Shown here: positions 6,988 to 15,062 of the stretch, piece by piece
How positions within the stretch are numbered: the stretch's first letter is position 1
Layout of the letters: every line of letters starts with the position of its first letter
Assembly: GCA_934541115.1 (NCBI GenBank)
Contig: CAKTDF010000022.1
Coordinates: 1-32,062 of the forward strand
DNA: 32,062 bases
DNA from: an uncultured Eubacteriales bacterium
GTDB lineage: Bacteria > Bacillota > Clostridia > Oscillospirales > Acutalibacteraceae
Direction of reading: 5' to 3'
Notes under the pieces: generated by a model
Seen by the model: the letters and a program-made list of their open reading frames with translations, nothing else
What the model was told of the DNA's origin: nothing
Database searches by the model: none
Position numbers and translations under genes: made by a program

Positions 6988-8100
6988 TCAAACGGTCTTT
7001 TCCTTTTTTCTGTATACAAACACCTGCGCCGCAATAATCAGCGCACCGAAAAAGACAACAGCGCAGACCTTGCCGGCAGTAATGTTAAGCGTACCTTTCT
7101 CATTGCTATTAATGTTTTCGCCGTCAGAAACATAAATGGCAGCCCGCAAAGCGGAGTCGGCGCTCTGCAAAGCAGAAAGCGGTCTATTTTTATCTGCAAT
7201 TACAGCCTTTGACTCAGACAAAGCTTTACTGAGCCTCTTGACCCCTACGGACGAAAGCTTCGACGTATCAGTACTTTCGGCAGCCGTCACCGAATATTCA
7301 AGAACCTTACGCGATTCTTCAACCTCGCCGATATAAGCCACCAGTCCTTTTATATTGCGCGTTTCAATAACAGAAAAGCCCCGGTCAAAAAGCTCGTCCC
7401 AGCCAACAACGTTGTCTTTCCTTTTTCCGCAAAGATTTTCGTCATACGTTGGCGCAAGGGCTCTCGGGAATGCGGTTTCTCCGTCAACAGCGGAATATCT
7501 TGAAGCAGTGAAACTGCCGTACATAACATTGAAATAATTCTTGCTTTGATACTGAACAAGAGGCTGACCTATTTTTTTGGCAGTGTTCAAATGTGAAATT
7601 GCGTTAAACACAACATTGCCGCTATACACACCGATAACCGTGACCTGCGGGTTTTCGGCACACCACGCTGCAATTTTCTTTTCACTCTCGGTTGTTCTGA
7701 AGACTATTGAGGAAAGAAAGTCCTTTTCTTTTGCAAGCAAAACGAGCTCGTCTCTCGTCTCCCAAGCACCGTCAACAATCAAAAGCGCACCGCCTTTTAC
7801 GGCGTTGACCGCCTCTTCAAAGCTGTCTCCGGTACCCGAAAGAACAAAAGAGTCCTCCCCTTTTTCAGCACTGACGCTCACCATATCCGCACCGGCTTTA
7901 ACAGCAGCAGAAACGGCGGCGACCGAATTTTCTCTTTCACCGGTTCCGCTTCCGCGGTAAGAAACGGACATTAATCCGTCGCGTGATTCATAAAGCTTAC
8001 CCAACGTGTTTTCGGAGACGGCAAAAGACGAAAAAGAAAGTGCAACAATAAAAAGCATTAAAAATATAAAAATAGATACTGATTTTTTAAAATAACTCAT
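6988..8100 (-). CDS. Secreted, membrane-anchored GDPD-like protein with degenerate active site
   Basis: ATG 8100 follows AAGGA at a suitable distance, and the product is 370 aa. It has an N-terminal signal or anchor helix (residues 5-28) and a C-terminal membrane helix ending in RKKEKTV, so the domain would face the cell exterior. The segment SVSYRGSGTGERENSVAAV, followed by AAVKAGADMVSVSAE, follows the glycerophosphodiester phosphodiesterase pattern HRG...PENT..A...A...GAD..E.D. However, the catalytic His is Tyr (YRG) and the metal-binding E-x-D is replaced by S-x-S. A later RGFSVIETRNIKGLVAYI matches the family's C-terminal strand. It is therefore probably a non-catalytic GDPD-fold protein that binds or senses. 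It heads an operon with the hydrolase (47 bp) and YhhN-like genes. Fold assignment is by eye and moderate. Confidence 0.62.
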   Translation of the reverse strand: MSYFKKSVSIFIFLMLFIVALSFSSFAVSENTLGKLYESRDGLMSVSYRGSGTGERENSVAAVSAAVKAGADMVSVSAEKGEDSFVLSGTGDSFEEAVNAVKGGALLIVDGAWETRDELVLLAKEKDFLSSIVFRTTESEKKIAAWCAENPQVTVIGVYSGNVVFNAISHLNTAKKIGQPLVQYQSKNYFNVMYGSFTASRYSAVDGETAFPRALAPTYDENLCGKRKDNVVGWDELFDRGFSVIETRNIKGLVAYIGEVEESRKVLEYSVTAAESTDTSKLSSVGVKRLSKALSESKAVIADKNRPLSALQSADSALRAAIYVSDGENINSNEKGTLNITAGKVCAVVFFGALIIAAQVFVYRKKEKTV

Positions 8101-8144
8101 GAACCTGTTTCCTTGTAATAATCTGCACGAATTACGTACATTGT

Positions 8145-8173
8145 ATTTTACCACAAAATTACTGCTTTGGCAA
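8145..8173 (-). promoter_or_regulatory. Promoter of the GDPD-like/hydrolase/yhhN operon
   Basis: On the minus strand TTGCCA (8168-8173) and TAAAAT (8145-8150) are 17 bp apart, about 45 bp before the gene start. It is divergent from the rmlC promoter, whose -35 lies about 45 bp away. Confidence 0.7.
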
Positions 8174-8217
8174 TGATAATTGAACATATTTATATTTTTG
8201 TGAGTTGTACTCATCAC

Positions 8218-8246
8218 TTGACTAACTATCCATTCAATAGTATAAT
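8218..8246 (+). promoter_or_regulatory. Promoter of rmlC-rmlD
   Basis: TTGACT (8218-8223), a 17-bp spacer and a perfect TATAAT (8241-8246) form a strong sigma-A promoter. The leader of about 70 nt contains a 7-bp inverted repeat, ATATTCA-ATTA-TGAATAT (8264-8281), that could be an operator or a small hairpin. Confidence 0.82.
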
Positions 8247-8320
8247 TTCATCGTCAAAAAGCAATATTCAATTATGAATATGACTTCAGAGAAAGGAACC
8301 GGCAAACGCCGTGAAATCAT

Positions 8321-8878
8321 ATGAAAATCATTGATACAGAAATAAAAGAAGTCAAACTTGTTATTCCCGAAGTTTTCGGTGACAACAGAGGCTGGTTTTA
8401 CGAATCTTACAACTATGAAAAGCTCAAAGCACTTGGAATTGACACGGTTTTCATTCAAGACAACCGTTCGTTCTCTCAAAAAAAAGGCACTTTACGAGGT
8501 CTCCATTTTCAAAAATCCCCATCAGCTCAGACCAAGCTGCTTTGCTGCACAAGGGGCGAAATACTTGACGTTGCTGTTGATCTGAGAAAAGGCTCGCCAA
8601 CATATCTTAAATGGGTCAGCGCACACCTTTCTGAGGAAAACAAGCACTTTCTTTATATTCCAAAAGGCTTTGCTCACGGCTTTGTTACCCTCACGGACAA
8701 TGTTGAAGTGCTTTATAAGGTTGATGACTACTATTCAAAGGAAAATGACCGTTCAATACGCTTTAACGACCCTGCAATCGGCGTTGAATGGGGAATAGAC
8801 AGCCCCATTCTTTCTGCAAAAGACCAAAATGCGCCGTTTCTTGAGGAAAGTGACGTAAACTTTGTTTTTGGAGAGTGA
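8321..8878 (+). CDS. rmlC: dTDP-4-dehydrorhamnose 3,5-epimerase
   Basis: The 185-aa cupin-fold enzyme epimerises dTDP-4-keto-6-deoxyglucose at C3 and C5 in the cytoplasm. It provides the substrate for the reductase encoded next door, on the route to dTDP-L-rhamnose for cell-surface glycans. The hallmark GTLRGLHFQ is at residues 56-64, with the catalytic His at 62. The YSKENDRSIRFNDPAIGVEW stretch near 132-152 is typical, including the active-site Tyr. The start ATG 8321 is preceded in frame by TGA three codons upstream, so no longer form exists; its ribosome binding site is weak. Only 4 bp separate it from rmlD. rmlA and rmlB are not in the window. Confidence 0.96.
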   Translation: MKIIDTEIKEVKLVIPEVFGDNRGWFYESYNYEKLKALGIDTVFIQDNRSFSQKKGTLRGLHFQKSPSAQTKLLCCTRGEILDVAVDLRKGSPTYLKWVSAHLSEENKHFLYIPKGFAHGFVTLTDNVEVLYKVDDYYSKENDRSIRFNDPAIGVEWGIDSPILSAKDQNAPFLEESDVNFVFGE

Positions 8879-8882
8879 AAAA

Positions 8883-9722
8883 ATGATTCTTGTTACCGGT
8901 GCAAACGGGCAGCTCGGCTCCGACGTTTGCGTCTACCTGAAAAAACTCGGCACGCCGTTTATCGGAACCGACATAGGCGTGCTTGACATTACGGATAAAA
9001 CAGAGGTGGAAAACTTCTTTCTCACGAACAGCATCGACTGTGTGATTCACTGCGCCGCGTATACTGCTGTTGACAAAGCCGAAGACGAAAAGAAAAAGTG
9101 CTTTCTCGTCAACGAAACGGGAACACGGAATCTTGCCGTATGCGCAAAAAAAGCAAATGCCAAAATGCTGTATCTCAGCACAGACTATGTTTTTGACGGC
9201 AAAGGCGACCAACCTTTTGAGACCGATTGTCCCAAAGGTCCGCTAAATGTATATGGTGAAAGCAAACTGAAAGGTGAAGAAGCCGTTCTTGAAAACTGTG
9301 AAAAATTCTTCATCGTCAGAACATCATGGGTGTTTGGAGAAAGAAATACCAATTTTATAGCCACAATGCTTCGGCTTTCGCAATCTCACAGTGAAGTGAA
9401 TGTTGTCAGTGACCAAATAGGTTCACCGACCTATGCAAAGCACCTTGCAAAAGCAGTGTGCAAAATCGCAATAAGTGAAAAATACGGTATATATCACGCA
9501 ACGAACGAGGGATTTTGCTCATGGGCTGAGCTTGCCGAATTTGTTTTTGCCGTCGCAAATAAAGGTACCAAAGTAAAGCCTGTTTTGTCTCGGGAATACA
9601 AAACAAAAGCCGTCCGACCACATAATTCCCGCCTTTCAAAAGCTTCGCTTGAAAAAAACGGCTTTGAGCGGCTACCGGAGTGGCGGACCGCAGTTGAAGA
9701 ATATCTTTCTAACATTCTGTAA
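8883..9722 (+). CDS. rmlD: dTDP-4-dehydrorhamnose reductase
   Basis: This NAD(P)H-dependent extended short-chain dehydrogenase catalyses the last step of dTDP-L-rhamnose synthesis. The nucleotide-binding TGANGQLG is at residues 5-12, the catalytic YxxxK is Y124/K128 in NVYGESK, and DYVFDG at 101-106 is characteristic. I chose ATG 8883 (279 aa) over the in-frame ATG at 8862 because GGAGAG lies 7 nt before it and the family starts with MxxLVTGxxGQLG. It is translated right behind rmlC. A strong hairpin follows the stop. Confidence 0.96.
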   Translation: MILVTGANGQLGSDVCVYLKKLGTPFIGTDIGVLDITDKTEVENFFLTNSIDCVIHCAAYTAVDKAEDEKKKCFLVNETGTRNLAVCAKKANAKMLYLSTDYVFDGKGDQPFETDCPKGPLNVYGESKLKGEEAVLENCEKFFIVRTSWVFGERNTNFIATMLRLSQSHSEVNVVSDQIGSPTYAKHLAKAVCKIAISEKYGIYHATNEGFCSWAELAEFVFAVANKGTKVKPVLSREYKTKAVRPHNSRLSKASLEKNGFERLPEWRTAVEEYLSNIL

Positions 9723-9728
9723 CGAAAG

Positions 9729-9758
9729 ACACCCGAAAAGCGTCAGCTTTCCGGGTGT
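9729..9758. terminator. Bidirectional terminator between rmlD and the ferredoxin gene
   Basis: A 13-bp stem with one mismatch (arms 9729-9741 and 9746-9758) and a GTCA loop has T-rich flanks on both strands. It sits between two convergent genes and can end both transcripts. Confidence 0.85.
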
Positions 9759-9779
9759 TTCTTTATTCACATTTCAGAA

Positions 9780-9950
9780 TCAGCCTTCACTGATTGCTTC
9801 AACGGGGCAGCCGTCTGCACATGCGCCGCATTCAATGCAGGAATCGGCATCAATGACGTACTTTCCATCGCCTTCGCTGATTGCGCCTACCGGGCAACCG
9901 TCTGCGCAGGAACCGCAGGAAATGCACTCGCCGCTAATTACATATGCCAT
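9780..9950 (-). CDS. 2[4Fe-4S] ferredoxin, 56 aa
   Basis: This short gene encodes a classic clostridial ferredoxin, a low-potential electron carrier of anaerobic metabolism. It has two CxxCxxCxxxCP motifs: CISCGSCADGCP at residues 9-20 and CIECGACADGCP at 38-49. The halves are near-duplicates, each ending in a P-V-x-A-I-S-E-G stretch. ATG 9950 follows a consensus AAGGAGG at 8 nt. It is transcribed alone, with its own promoter and the shared terminator. Possible partners in the window include the TrxB-like flavoprotein or NrdG, but that is speculation. Confidence 0.96.
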   Translation of the reverse strand: MAYVISGECISCGSCADGCPVGAISEGDGKYVIDADSCIECGACADGCPVEAISEG

Positions 9951-10019
9951 CGCTATAACCTCCTTATTTTACGGAAAAGCAGGTCGAACCGTTCAACCGC
10001 ACCTCTCCTTGTTTAACTC

Positions 10020-10047
10020 ATTGTATCATAAAAAATGAAAATATCAA
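10020..10047 (-). promoter_or_regulatory. Promoter of the ferredoxin gene
   Basis: On the minus strand TTGATA (10042-10047) and TACAAT (10020-10025) are 16 bp apart, about 70 bp before the start codon. Confidence 0.7.
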
Positions 10048-10113
10048 TACACTTTTTCAAAAAAATTCTTTCATTTTTTTCATTTTATTATGTGATTTTT
10101 GCCTGTCTCCCTT

Positions 10114-10158
10114 TATTTGCGGTTTAATCTTGACTATTTGCGGCAAATTTATTAGAAT
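10114..10158 (+). promoter_or_regulatory. Promoter of the GH89 gene with two overlapping direct repeats
   Basis: TTGACT (10130-10135) and TAGAAT (10153-10158) are 17 bp apart, about 22 bp before the start codon, so the leader is very short. The 9-mer TATTTGCGG occurs at 10114-10122 and 10135-10143, exactly 21 bp (two turns) apart. The second copy lies in the spacer and extends into the palindrome ATTTG-CGG-CAAAT (10136-10148). This geometry suggests a repressor site that responds to the sugar substrate. Confidence 0.65.
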
Positions 10159-10180
10159 TGTAGAAAAAGGTGGGGTTAAT

Positions 10181-12793
10181 ATGAGCGAAAAGATTTTTCT
10201 TTCTCCTGGCAAAATTTTTGCAAGCTTTAATAATGAAAACGCATACAAAATCATTGACGGAAACTCACGTACAAAATGGGTTGGAGGGCAGTTTCCGGGT
10301 TACGTAGACATCAGATTTGAAAGCATATATACTATTGAGCATCTTGTTCTCGACTGTCCTAAAAATGACATATGCATCTTTTCGGTTTTTGCGAGTCGGG
10401 ATTATGTAAACTTTTTTGAAGTATATTCTCAGGAAAGCGAAAACGCTCAGAGCGGACATTATGAAACCGATTGCTGCTTTTCAGCCTGTGCAGTCAGATT
10501 TTTGCTGAAATATGAAAAGTCAAGTTCATATGCCGTGCTGAAGAACATTGAGCTTTTCGGTTCACCCACCGATGAGCCGGCTGAAAAGGCTGTTATTGAT
10601 TTTCCCGAAAGCTTTGAAAACAGCCGCTATGCCGGGCCTGTTACTGCCGAGGATACACTGCGTGAGCTTGCTGGTCTCGTCAAAAGAACAATAGGAGAAA
10701 AGTATCTGCCGCTCTTTGTTTTTTCCGTTACGGAGAGCGAAGAAGAATTTTTTGAGCTTTCTGACACAAAAGACGGGAAAATTATGATTTGTGCAAACAG
10801 CGGTGCTTCGGCTGCTGCCGGTCTCAACTACTATTACAAGTATTACTGCGGTGTTCACATCTCACAGGTCGGAAACAATGTCAGAATGCCCAAAACACCT
10901 CCAAAAATCAATAAAACATTCCGAATGACAACACCGTTCAAGGTCAGATATTCATATAACTACTGTGCCCTTTCATACACAATGGCTTTTTGGGACGAAA
11001 ACGACTGGCAAAAGGAGCTTGACTATCTCGCTTTGCAGGGCGTCAACGTGGTTCTTGACATTACGGCAATGGAAGAGGTCTGGCGGCGCTTTCTCATGCG
11101 GCTCGGCTATTCTCTCGATGAGGCACTGGCGTTTATACCCGGACCGGCGTATTACGCGTGGTTCAATATGGCTAACATATACGGTTTAGGCTCCCCGCTC
11201 CCGCCGAACTTCTTCAAAAAGCGTACCGAGCTTGCAAGGAAAAACCATCGCTTTATGAAAGCTATGGGCATGTCGCCTGTTCTTCAAGGATTTTCCGGTA
11301 TGGTTCCGACAGACATTAAAAAGTATGTACCCGACGCGTCGATTATTCCGCAAGGGCTTTGGAACGGCGCCGAACGCCCCTATATGCTGAGAACCGATAC
11401 AAAATGTTACCTGCGGCTCGCCTCCGTTTTCTATGAATGTCAACGTGAAGTTTTTGGCGATGTTTCAAAATATTTTGCAACGGATCCGTTTCATGAGGGC
11501 GGAAGAAGCGGCAGACTTGACATAAAAAAAGTTAGCAAAAATCTGCTTGATTCAATTCTCGGCGTTAGACCGGACGGCGTATGGATCATTCAGTCATGGG
11601 GCGAAAATCCGTCAAAGGAACTGCTTATCGGTGTTTCAGACAGAAAAGAGCATACTCTGATTCTTGACCTTTACGCCGAAAAAAAGCCCCGTTGGGAGAA
11701 TTTTCTCGGCAACGAGTTTCTTGATTCGCCTTGGGTATACTGTATGCTCAACAATTTTGGCGGAAGAATGGGACTGCACGGTCACCTTTCAACCATTGCC
11801 GCCGAAATTGCCCGTGCCTCAAAAAAAGCCAAGCATATGCAGGGTATCGGCATTACACCTGAGGCTACGCATTCAAACCCGGTTATTTTTGATTTATTCT
11901 TTGAAACTGCGTGGACTAAAGACAGTGAGCTTTCACCAATTGACCTTGAAAAGTGGCTCAAAGCCTATGCGGAGCGCAGATACGGCAGCTGTGACGATAA
12001 CATGTTTAAAGCCATGCAGCTTTTAAACGATACGGTATACAACCCAAAGCTCAACGAATACGGCGAGGGTGCACCGGAATCAATCATCAACGCCCGCCCG
12101 TCTCTAAGGGTTCACTCACCGTCAACGTGGGGCAATGACGTTGTTGCATATGATAAAAGGACGTTTGAAAAAGCTGTCAAACTGTTTTTAAGCTGTGCAG
12201 ACAAATGTGAAGACCACGAAGGCTATGTATTCGATGCTGTTGACCTTTTGAAACAGGTTCTTTCCAACACGGCGCAGGAATATCACAAAAACATGGCAGA
12301 CGCCGCAAAGGAAAAAGATTTAATAGCATTCATGCGTTGGTCAGACAAATTCTTAAGTCTCGGTCTTTTTGCAGATGAAGTGCTTTCATTGAACTGTGAG
12401 TTTACACTCGGCAACTGGATAAACAAAGCGAAAAAAATGGCTGAGCCGTTTGACGAGTTCACTTCGGTCATGTTTGAATTCAATGCCCGTGCACTCATCA
12501 CAACATGGGGCGGTTCAAGACAGATTGCCGAAGACGGAAAATTGCGTGATTATTCAAACAAGCAATGGTCCGGACTTACCCGCGATTTTTATGTAAAGCG
12601 TTGGGAAGAGTGGGTCAAAATGATGAGGCAGCGGCTCGACGGGCGTAAAGCTGCGGAACCCGACTGGTTCAAATTTGACTGGCGTTGGACATGGCAAAGG
12701 AACTCGTACACCGACAAGGCAAACGTCGGAGACCTCACACAGATTGGCGAAAAGGTTTTTTCGGCGTACGGAGTTGCCACTGCGGCGGATTAA
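10181..12793 (+). CDS. Alpha-N-acetylglucosaminidase (NAGLU-like, glycoside hydrolase family 89), no signal peptide
   Basis: The 870-aa enzyme should release terminal alpha-linked N-acetylglucosamine, as found on mucin or heparan-type glycans. ATG 10181 (AGGTGGGG just upstream) is chosen over the frame opening at 10130. Residues about 10-130 look like a discoidin (F5/8 type C) carbohydrate-binding domain. A short NAGLU N-domain follows, then a barrel starting near FKVRYSYNYC. The catalytic acids are probably E439 (DPFHEGG) and E561 (GIGITPEATHSNP). Their 122-residue separation is close to that in the characterised Clostridium perfringens enzyme. An all-helical C-terminal domain follows. Unlike most secreted GH89 enzymes, the N-terminus MSEKIFLSPGK has no hydrophobic signal, so the protein is probably intracellular. 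No transporter is adjacent. Confidence 0.93.
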   Translation: MSEKIFLSPGKIFASFNNENAYKIIDGNSRTKWVGGQFPGYVDIRFESIYTIEHLVLDCPKNDICIFSVFASRDYVNFFEVYSQESENAQSGHYETDCCFSACAVRFLLKYEKSSSYAVLKNIELFGSPTDEPAEKAVIDFPESFENSRYAGPVTAEDTLRELAGLVKRTIGEKYLPLFVFSVTESEEEFFELSDTKDGKIMICANSGASAAAGLNYYYKYYCGVHISQVGNNVRMPKTPPKINKTFRMTTPFKVRYSYNYCALSYTMAFWDENDWQKELDYLALQGVNVVLDITAMEEVWRRFLMRLGYSLDEALAFIPGPAYYAWFNMANIYGLGSPLPPNFFKKRTELARKNHRFMKAMGMSPVLQGFSGMVPTDIKKYVPDASIIPQGLWNGAERPYMLRTDTKCYLRLASVFYECQREVFGDVSKYFATDPFHEGGRSGRLDIKKVSKNLLDSILGVRPDGVWIIQSWGENPSKELLIGVSDRKEHTLILDLYAEKKPRWENFLGNEFLDSPWVYCMLNNFGGRMGLHGHLSTIAAEIARASKKAKHMQGIGITPEATHSNPVIFDLFFETAWTKDSELSPIDLEKWLKAYAERRYGSCDDNMFKAMQLLNDTVYNPKLNEYGEGAPESIINARPSLRVHSPSTWGNDVVAYDKRTFEKAVKLFLSCADKCEDHEGYVFDAVDLLKQVLSNTAQEYHKNMADAAKEKDLIAFMRWSDKFLSLGLFADEVLSLNCEFTLGNWINKAKKMAEPFDEFTSVMFEFNARALITTWGGSRQIAEDGKLRDYSNKQWSGLTRDFYVKRWEEWVKMMRQRLDGRKAAEPDWFKFDWRWTWQRNSYTDKANVGDLTQIGEKVFSAYGVATAAD

Positions 12794-12804
12794 AATTGCA
12801 TAAG

Positions 12805-12840
12805 AAAGCAGCCGAAACGTATGCGCGTTCGGCTGCTTTT
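12805..12840. terminator. Bidirectional terminator between the GH89 gene and the histidine kinase gene
   Basis: A 12-bp perfect stem (12805-12816 and 12828-12839) with an 11-nt loop lies between convergent genes. It is followed by T-rich sequence on the plus strand and a weaker one on the minus strand. Confidence 0.85.
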
Positions 12841-12849
12841 TATAATACG

Positions 12850-14349
12850 TTATTCATTACAAATTAAGACATCAAACCAAAATTCAACTCCGTCCGAATG
12901 ATTGACAACGCCGTATTTTGCGTTTTGAAGTATTTGTGCGTCGGCAACAATGGCAAGACCGAGACCGAAACGTCCCTGCTCGCGTGAACGAGCTTTGTCA
13001 GCGCGGTAAAAGCTGGTCCAAATGTGCTCAATGTCTTCATCTTCAATAGGTTTTCCGCTGTTAAAAAGACTGATTCTGTAATAATCGTTCACAACCTCAC
13101 AACTGATTTTTAACAGCTTTTCGCCGTCAATATGACTGAGCGCATTTGAAAAATAATTATTGAATACCCTCTCAAAAAGTTCACGGTCTCCAAATCCAAC
13201 GTAGCTCTCATTGATGTTGATTTCCAATCTTATTCCGTTATCGTCAAGGTGACGTTTTCTTGAACCGATACATGACCAAACCGTCTGAAGAAGAGGCAGC
13301 TTTTCAGTCTTAACAGTGTAACCGTTGTTTTCAAAACGCATCATTTCAAGCATACGAACAACAAGGCTGTTCATTTTCTGCGCTTCTTCTATTATCACAT
13401 CACAGTATTCCTCGCTGTCTTCCTTTGTCTCGGAATATCGTATTCCTTCTGCGTAGCCTTGAATTATAGCAATAGGAGTTTTAAGCTCATGCGAAGCATT
13501 TGCAATGAATAAATTTCGGCTTTCTTCAAGCTTCCTCTCTCTTTCTATTTCCCGTTCAAGGCGTTCGTTCTTCTTTTGAAGATCCATCATAGTCATGTTT
13601 AGCGAAGAAGAAAGGGCATTGACGCTTGAAGACAGTTCCCCGAGTTCTCTTATTCTGAACGGCGGACAAACCTCCTTAAAGTCAAGCGCACCGATTTTTT
13701 TGGTCACCTTGTTGAGTTTTCTCAGCGGAACGGTAAAAGTATAGGTATAAACCAAAAAAACAAACAAAATTAAAACAAAGAGCGCGAGACTCAGCCACAA
13801 AAGAGCCCAACTTGCGGTTGTTGCGTTTGACTTTATTACGTCAAGAGAAGAATAGGTTTCAATACCGGCGTTATCGCCGTAAAATGTTCCGAAAACAAGA
13901 TACCTTGCGGTTGCAAAATATTCCTGCCGAATTTCAACATAGTCCTTTTCACTCAAATCCTCGCGCCAAACCGTTTTCATTATGCGCGGTTTCAACTCGC
14001 CCTGAACATCTGACTGACTTGACTGCTTGCCGTCAAACACAACCTTATTTATGCTTGAGGAATATATTAGCTTTTCACGCGGATAGTATATTTCAATATA
14101 AAGATCGTAATTTGCCTCAATATCTGAAACATCTTTCATAAAACTGCTTGAGTTATAATCAAGTTCTTCGATTTTGAGAGCTGCCTCCTGCATATTTCTA
14201 CGGACGACATATGCAAATATATCATCCATAAAAACAAATTGCAGCACTGTTAAAAGTGCAAACACTCCAACAAGAGTAAGAAACGACAGACCGTACCTTG
14301 TCATAAGCGTATCGCGGTTCTTATACTCTTTGTCCTTACGTCTTTTCAT
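12850..14349 (-). CDS. Sensor histidine kinase (PhoR/ResE-like)
   Basis: The 499-aa membrane kinase senses an unknown signal and phosphorylates the response regulator encoded just upstream. A transmembrane helix lies near residues 20-42, followed by an extracytoplasmic domain of about 130 residues and a second helix near 180-205. A HAMP-type linker and coiled coil follow. The H-box NASHELKTPIAI has the phospho-acceptor at H287, the N-box is NNYFSNALSH, and the G-box is RFGLGLAIV. Its ATG overlaps the regulator's stop by 4 nt (ATGA), so translation is coupled. The signal cannot be read from the sequence. Confidence 0.95.
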   Translation of the reverse strand: MKRRKDKEYKNRDTLMTRYGLSFLTLVGVFALLTVLQFVFMDDIFAYVVRRNMQEAALKIEELDYNSSSFMKDVSDIEANYDLYIEIYYPREKLIYSSSINKVVFDGKQSSQSDVQGELKPRIMKTVWREDLSEKDYVEIRQEYFATARYLVFGTFYGDNAGIETYSSLDVIKSNATTASWALLWLSLALFVLILFVFLVYTYTFTVPLRKLNKVTKKIGALDFKEVCPPFRIRELGELSSSVNALSSSLNMTMMDLQKKNERLEREIERERKLEESRNLFIANASHELKTPIAIIQGYAEGIRYSETKEDSEEYCDVIIEEAQKMNSLVVRMLEMMRFENNGYTVKTEKLPLLQTVWSCIGSRKRHLDDNGIRLEININESYVGFGDRELFERVFNNYFSNALSHIDGEKLLKISCEVVNDYYRISLFNSGKPIEDEDIEHIWTSFYRADKARSREQGRFGLGLAIVADAQILQNAKYGVVNHSDGVEFWFDVLICNE

Positions 14350-15029
14350 CCAACGTCCTCAATTTTGTAACCGATACCGTAAACCGTTTTCAGATGTGCC
14401 GAGCCCCATTCTCCGAGTTTTGTTCTGAGCCTTGCAACGTGAGAATCAACTGTCCTTACATCGCCGACATAGTCAAATCCCCAAATACTGTCAAGAAGCT
14501 GCTCGCGCGAAAAGACGCGACCCGGCGCTTCAAGCAGTTTTTTGAGAATGCTGTATTCTTTTAAAGTGAGTTCAATTTCCTGACCGTTGAGTCTCACCTC
14601 GTGTGCCTCATGATTAAAAACAAGGTCCTTAAGGTTCTTTTCATTAGAAAAAGCAGAGCCGGAACGGGCACGGCGCAGCAGCGCTTCAACATGCTTCATA
14701 AGCACGCTCGGACTGAACGGTTTTGTTACATAATCATCTGCGCCGGATTCATAACCCATGAGCTCATCAAACTCTTCACTGCGTGCCGTCAGAATAATGA
14801 TTGGAACATTTGAAACGGAGCGAACCTTTTTGCACACCTTCCAACCGTTAAGACCCGGCATCATTATGTCAAGAATCATGAGGTCAATGTTTTCACTGTT
14901 TTGAACAAAAAGGTCATATGCTTCGTCGCCGTCCTCCGCTTCAATCGGATCATGACCCTCTCTCTTTAAAAAGTCACAAACGAGCTTTCGGATTTTTTTC
15001 TCGTCATCAGCAACAATTATTCTTCCCAC
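14346..15029 (-). CDS. OmpR/PhoB-family response regulator
   Basis: The 227-aa DNA-binding regulator has an N-terminal receiver domain with the acidic pair D8-D9, phospho-acceptor D54 (MILDIMMPG), the switch Thr in ILTAR and Lys in TKPF. The C-terminal winged helix (LTLKEYSILKKLLE through VDSHVARLRTKLG) is typical of the family. It begins with GTG at 15029. An upstream ATG at 15045 is out of frame. It forms an operon with the overlapping kinase gene, transcribed from a promoter at 15111-15139. Target genes are unknown. Confidence 0.95.
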   Translation of the reverse strand: MGRIIVADDEKKIRKLVCDFLKREGHDPIEAEDGDEAYDLFVQNSENIDLMILDIMMPGLNGWKVCKKVRSVSNVPIIILTARSEEFDELMGYESGADDYVTKPFSPSVLMKHVEALLRRARSGSAFSNEKNLKDLVFNHEAHEVRLNGQEIELTLKEYSILKKLLEAPGRVFSREQLLDSIWGFDYVGDVRTVDSHVARLRTKLGEWGSAHLKTVYGIGYKIEDVG

Positions 15030-15062
15030 TGTAAATCACCGCCATGTTTGTTTTAATCTTTC

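Noticed and set aside
8862..8882. Seven extra N-terminal codons for RmlD
   Set aside because: The family starts at MILVTGxxGQLG, and the ribosome binding site fits ATG 8883.
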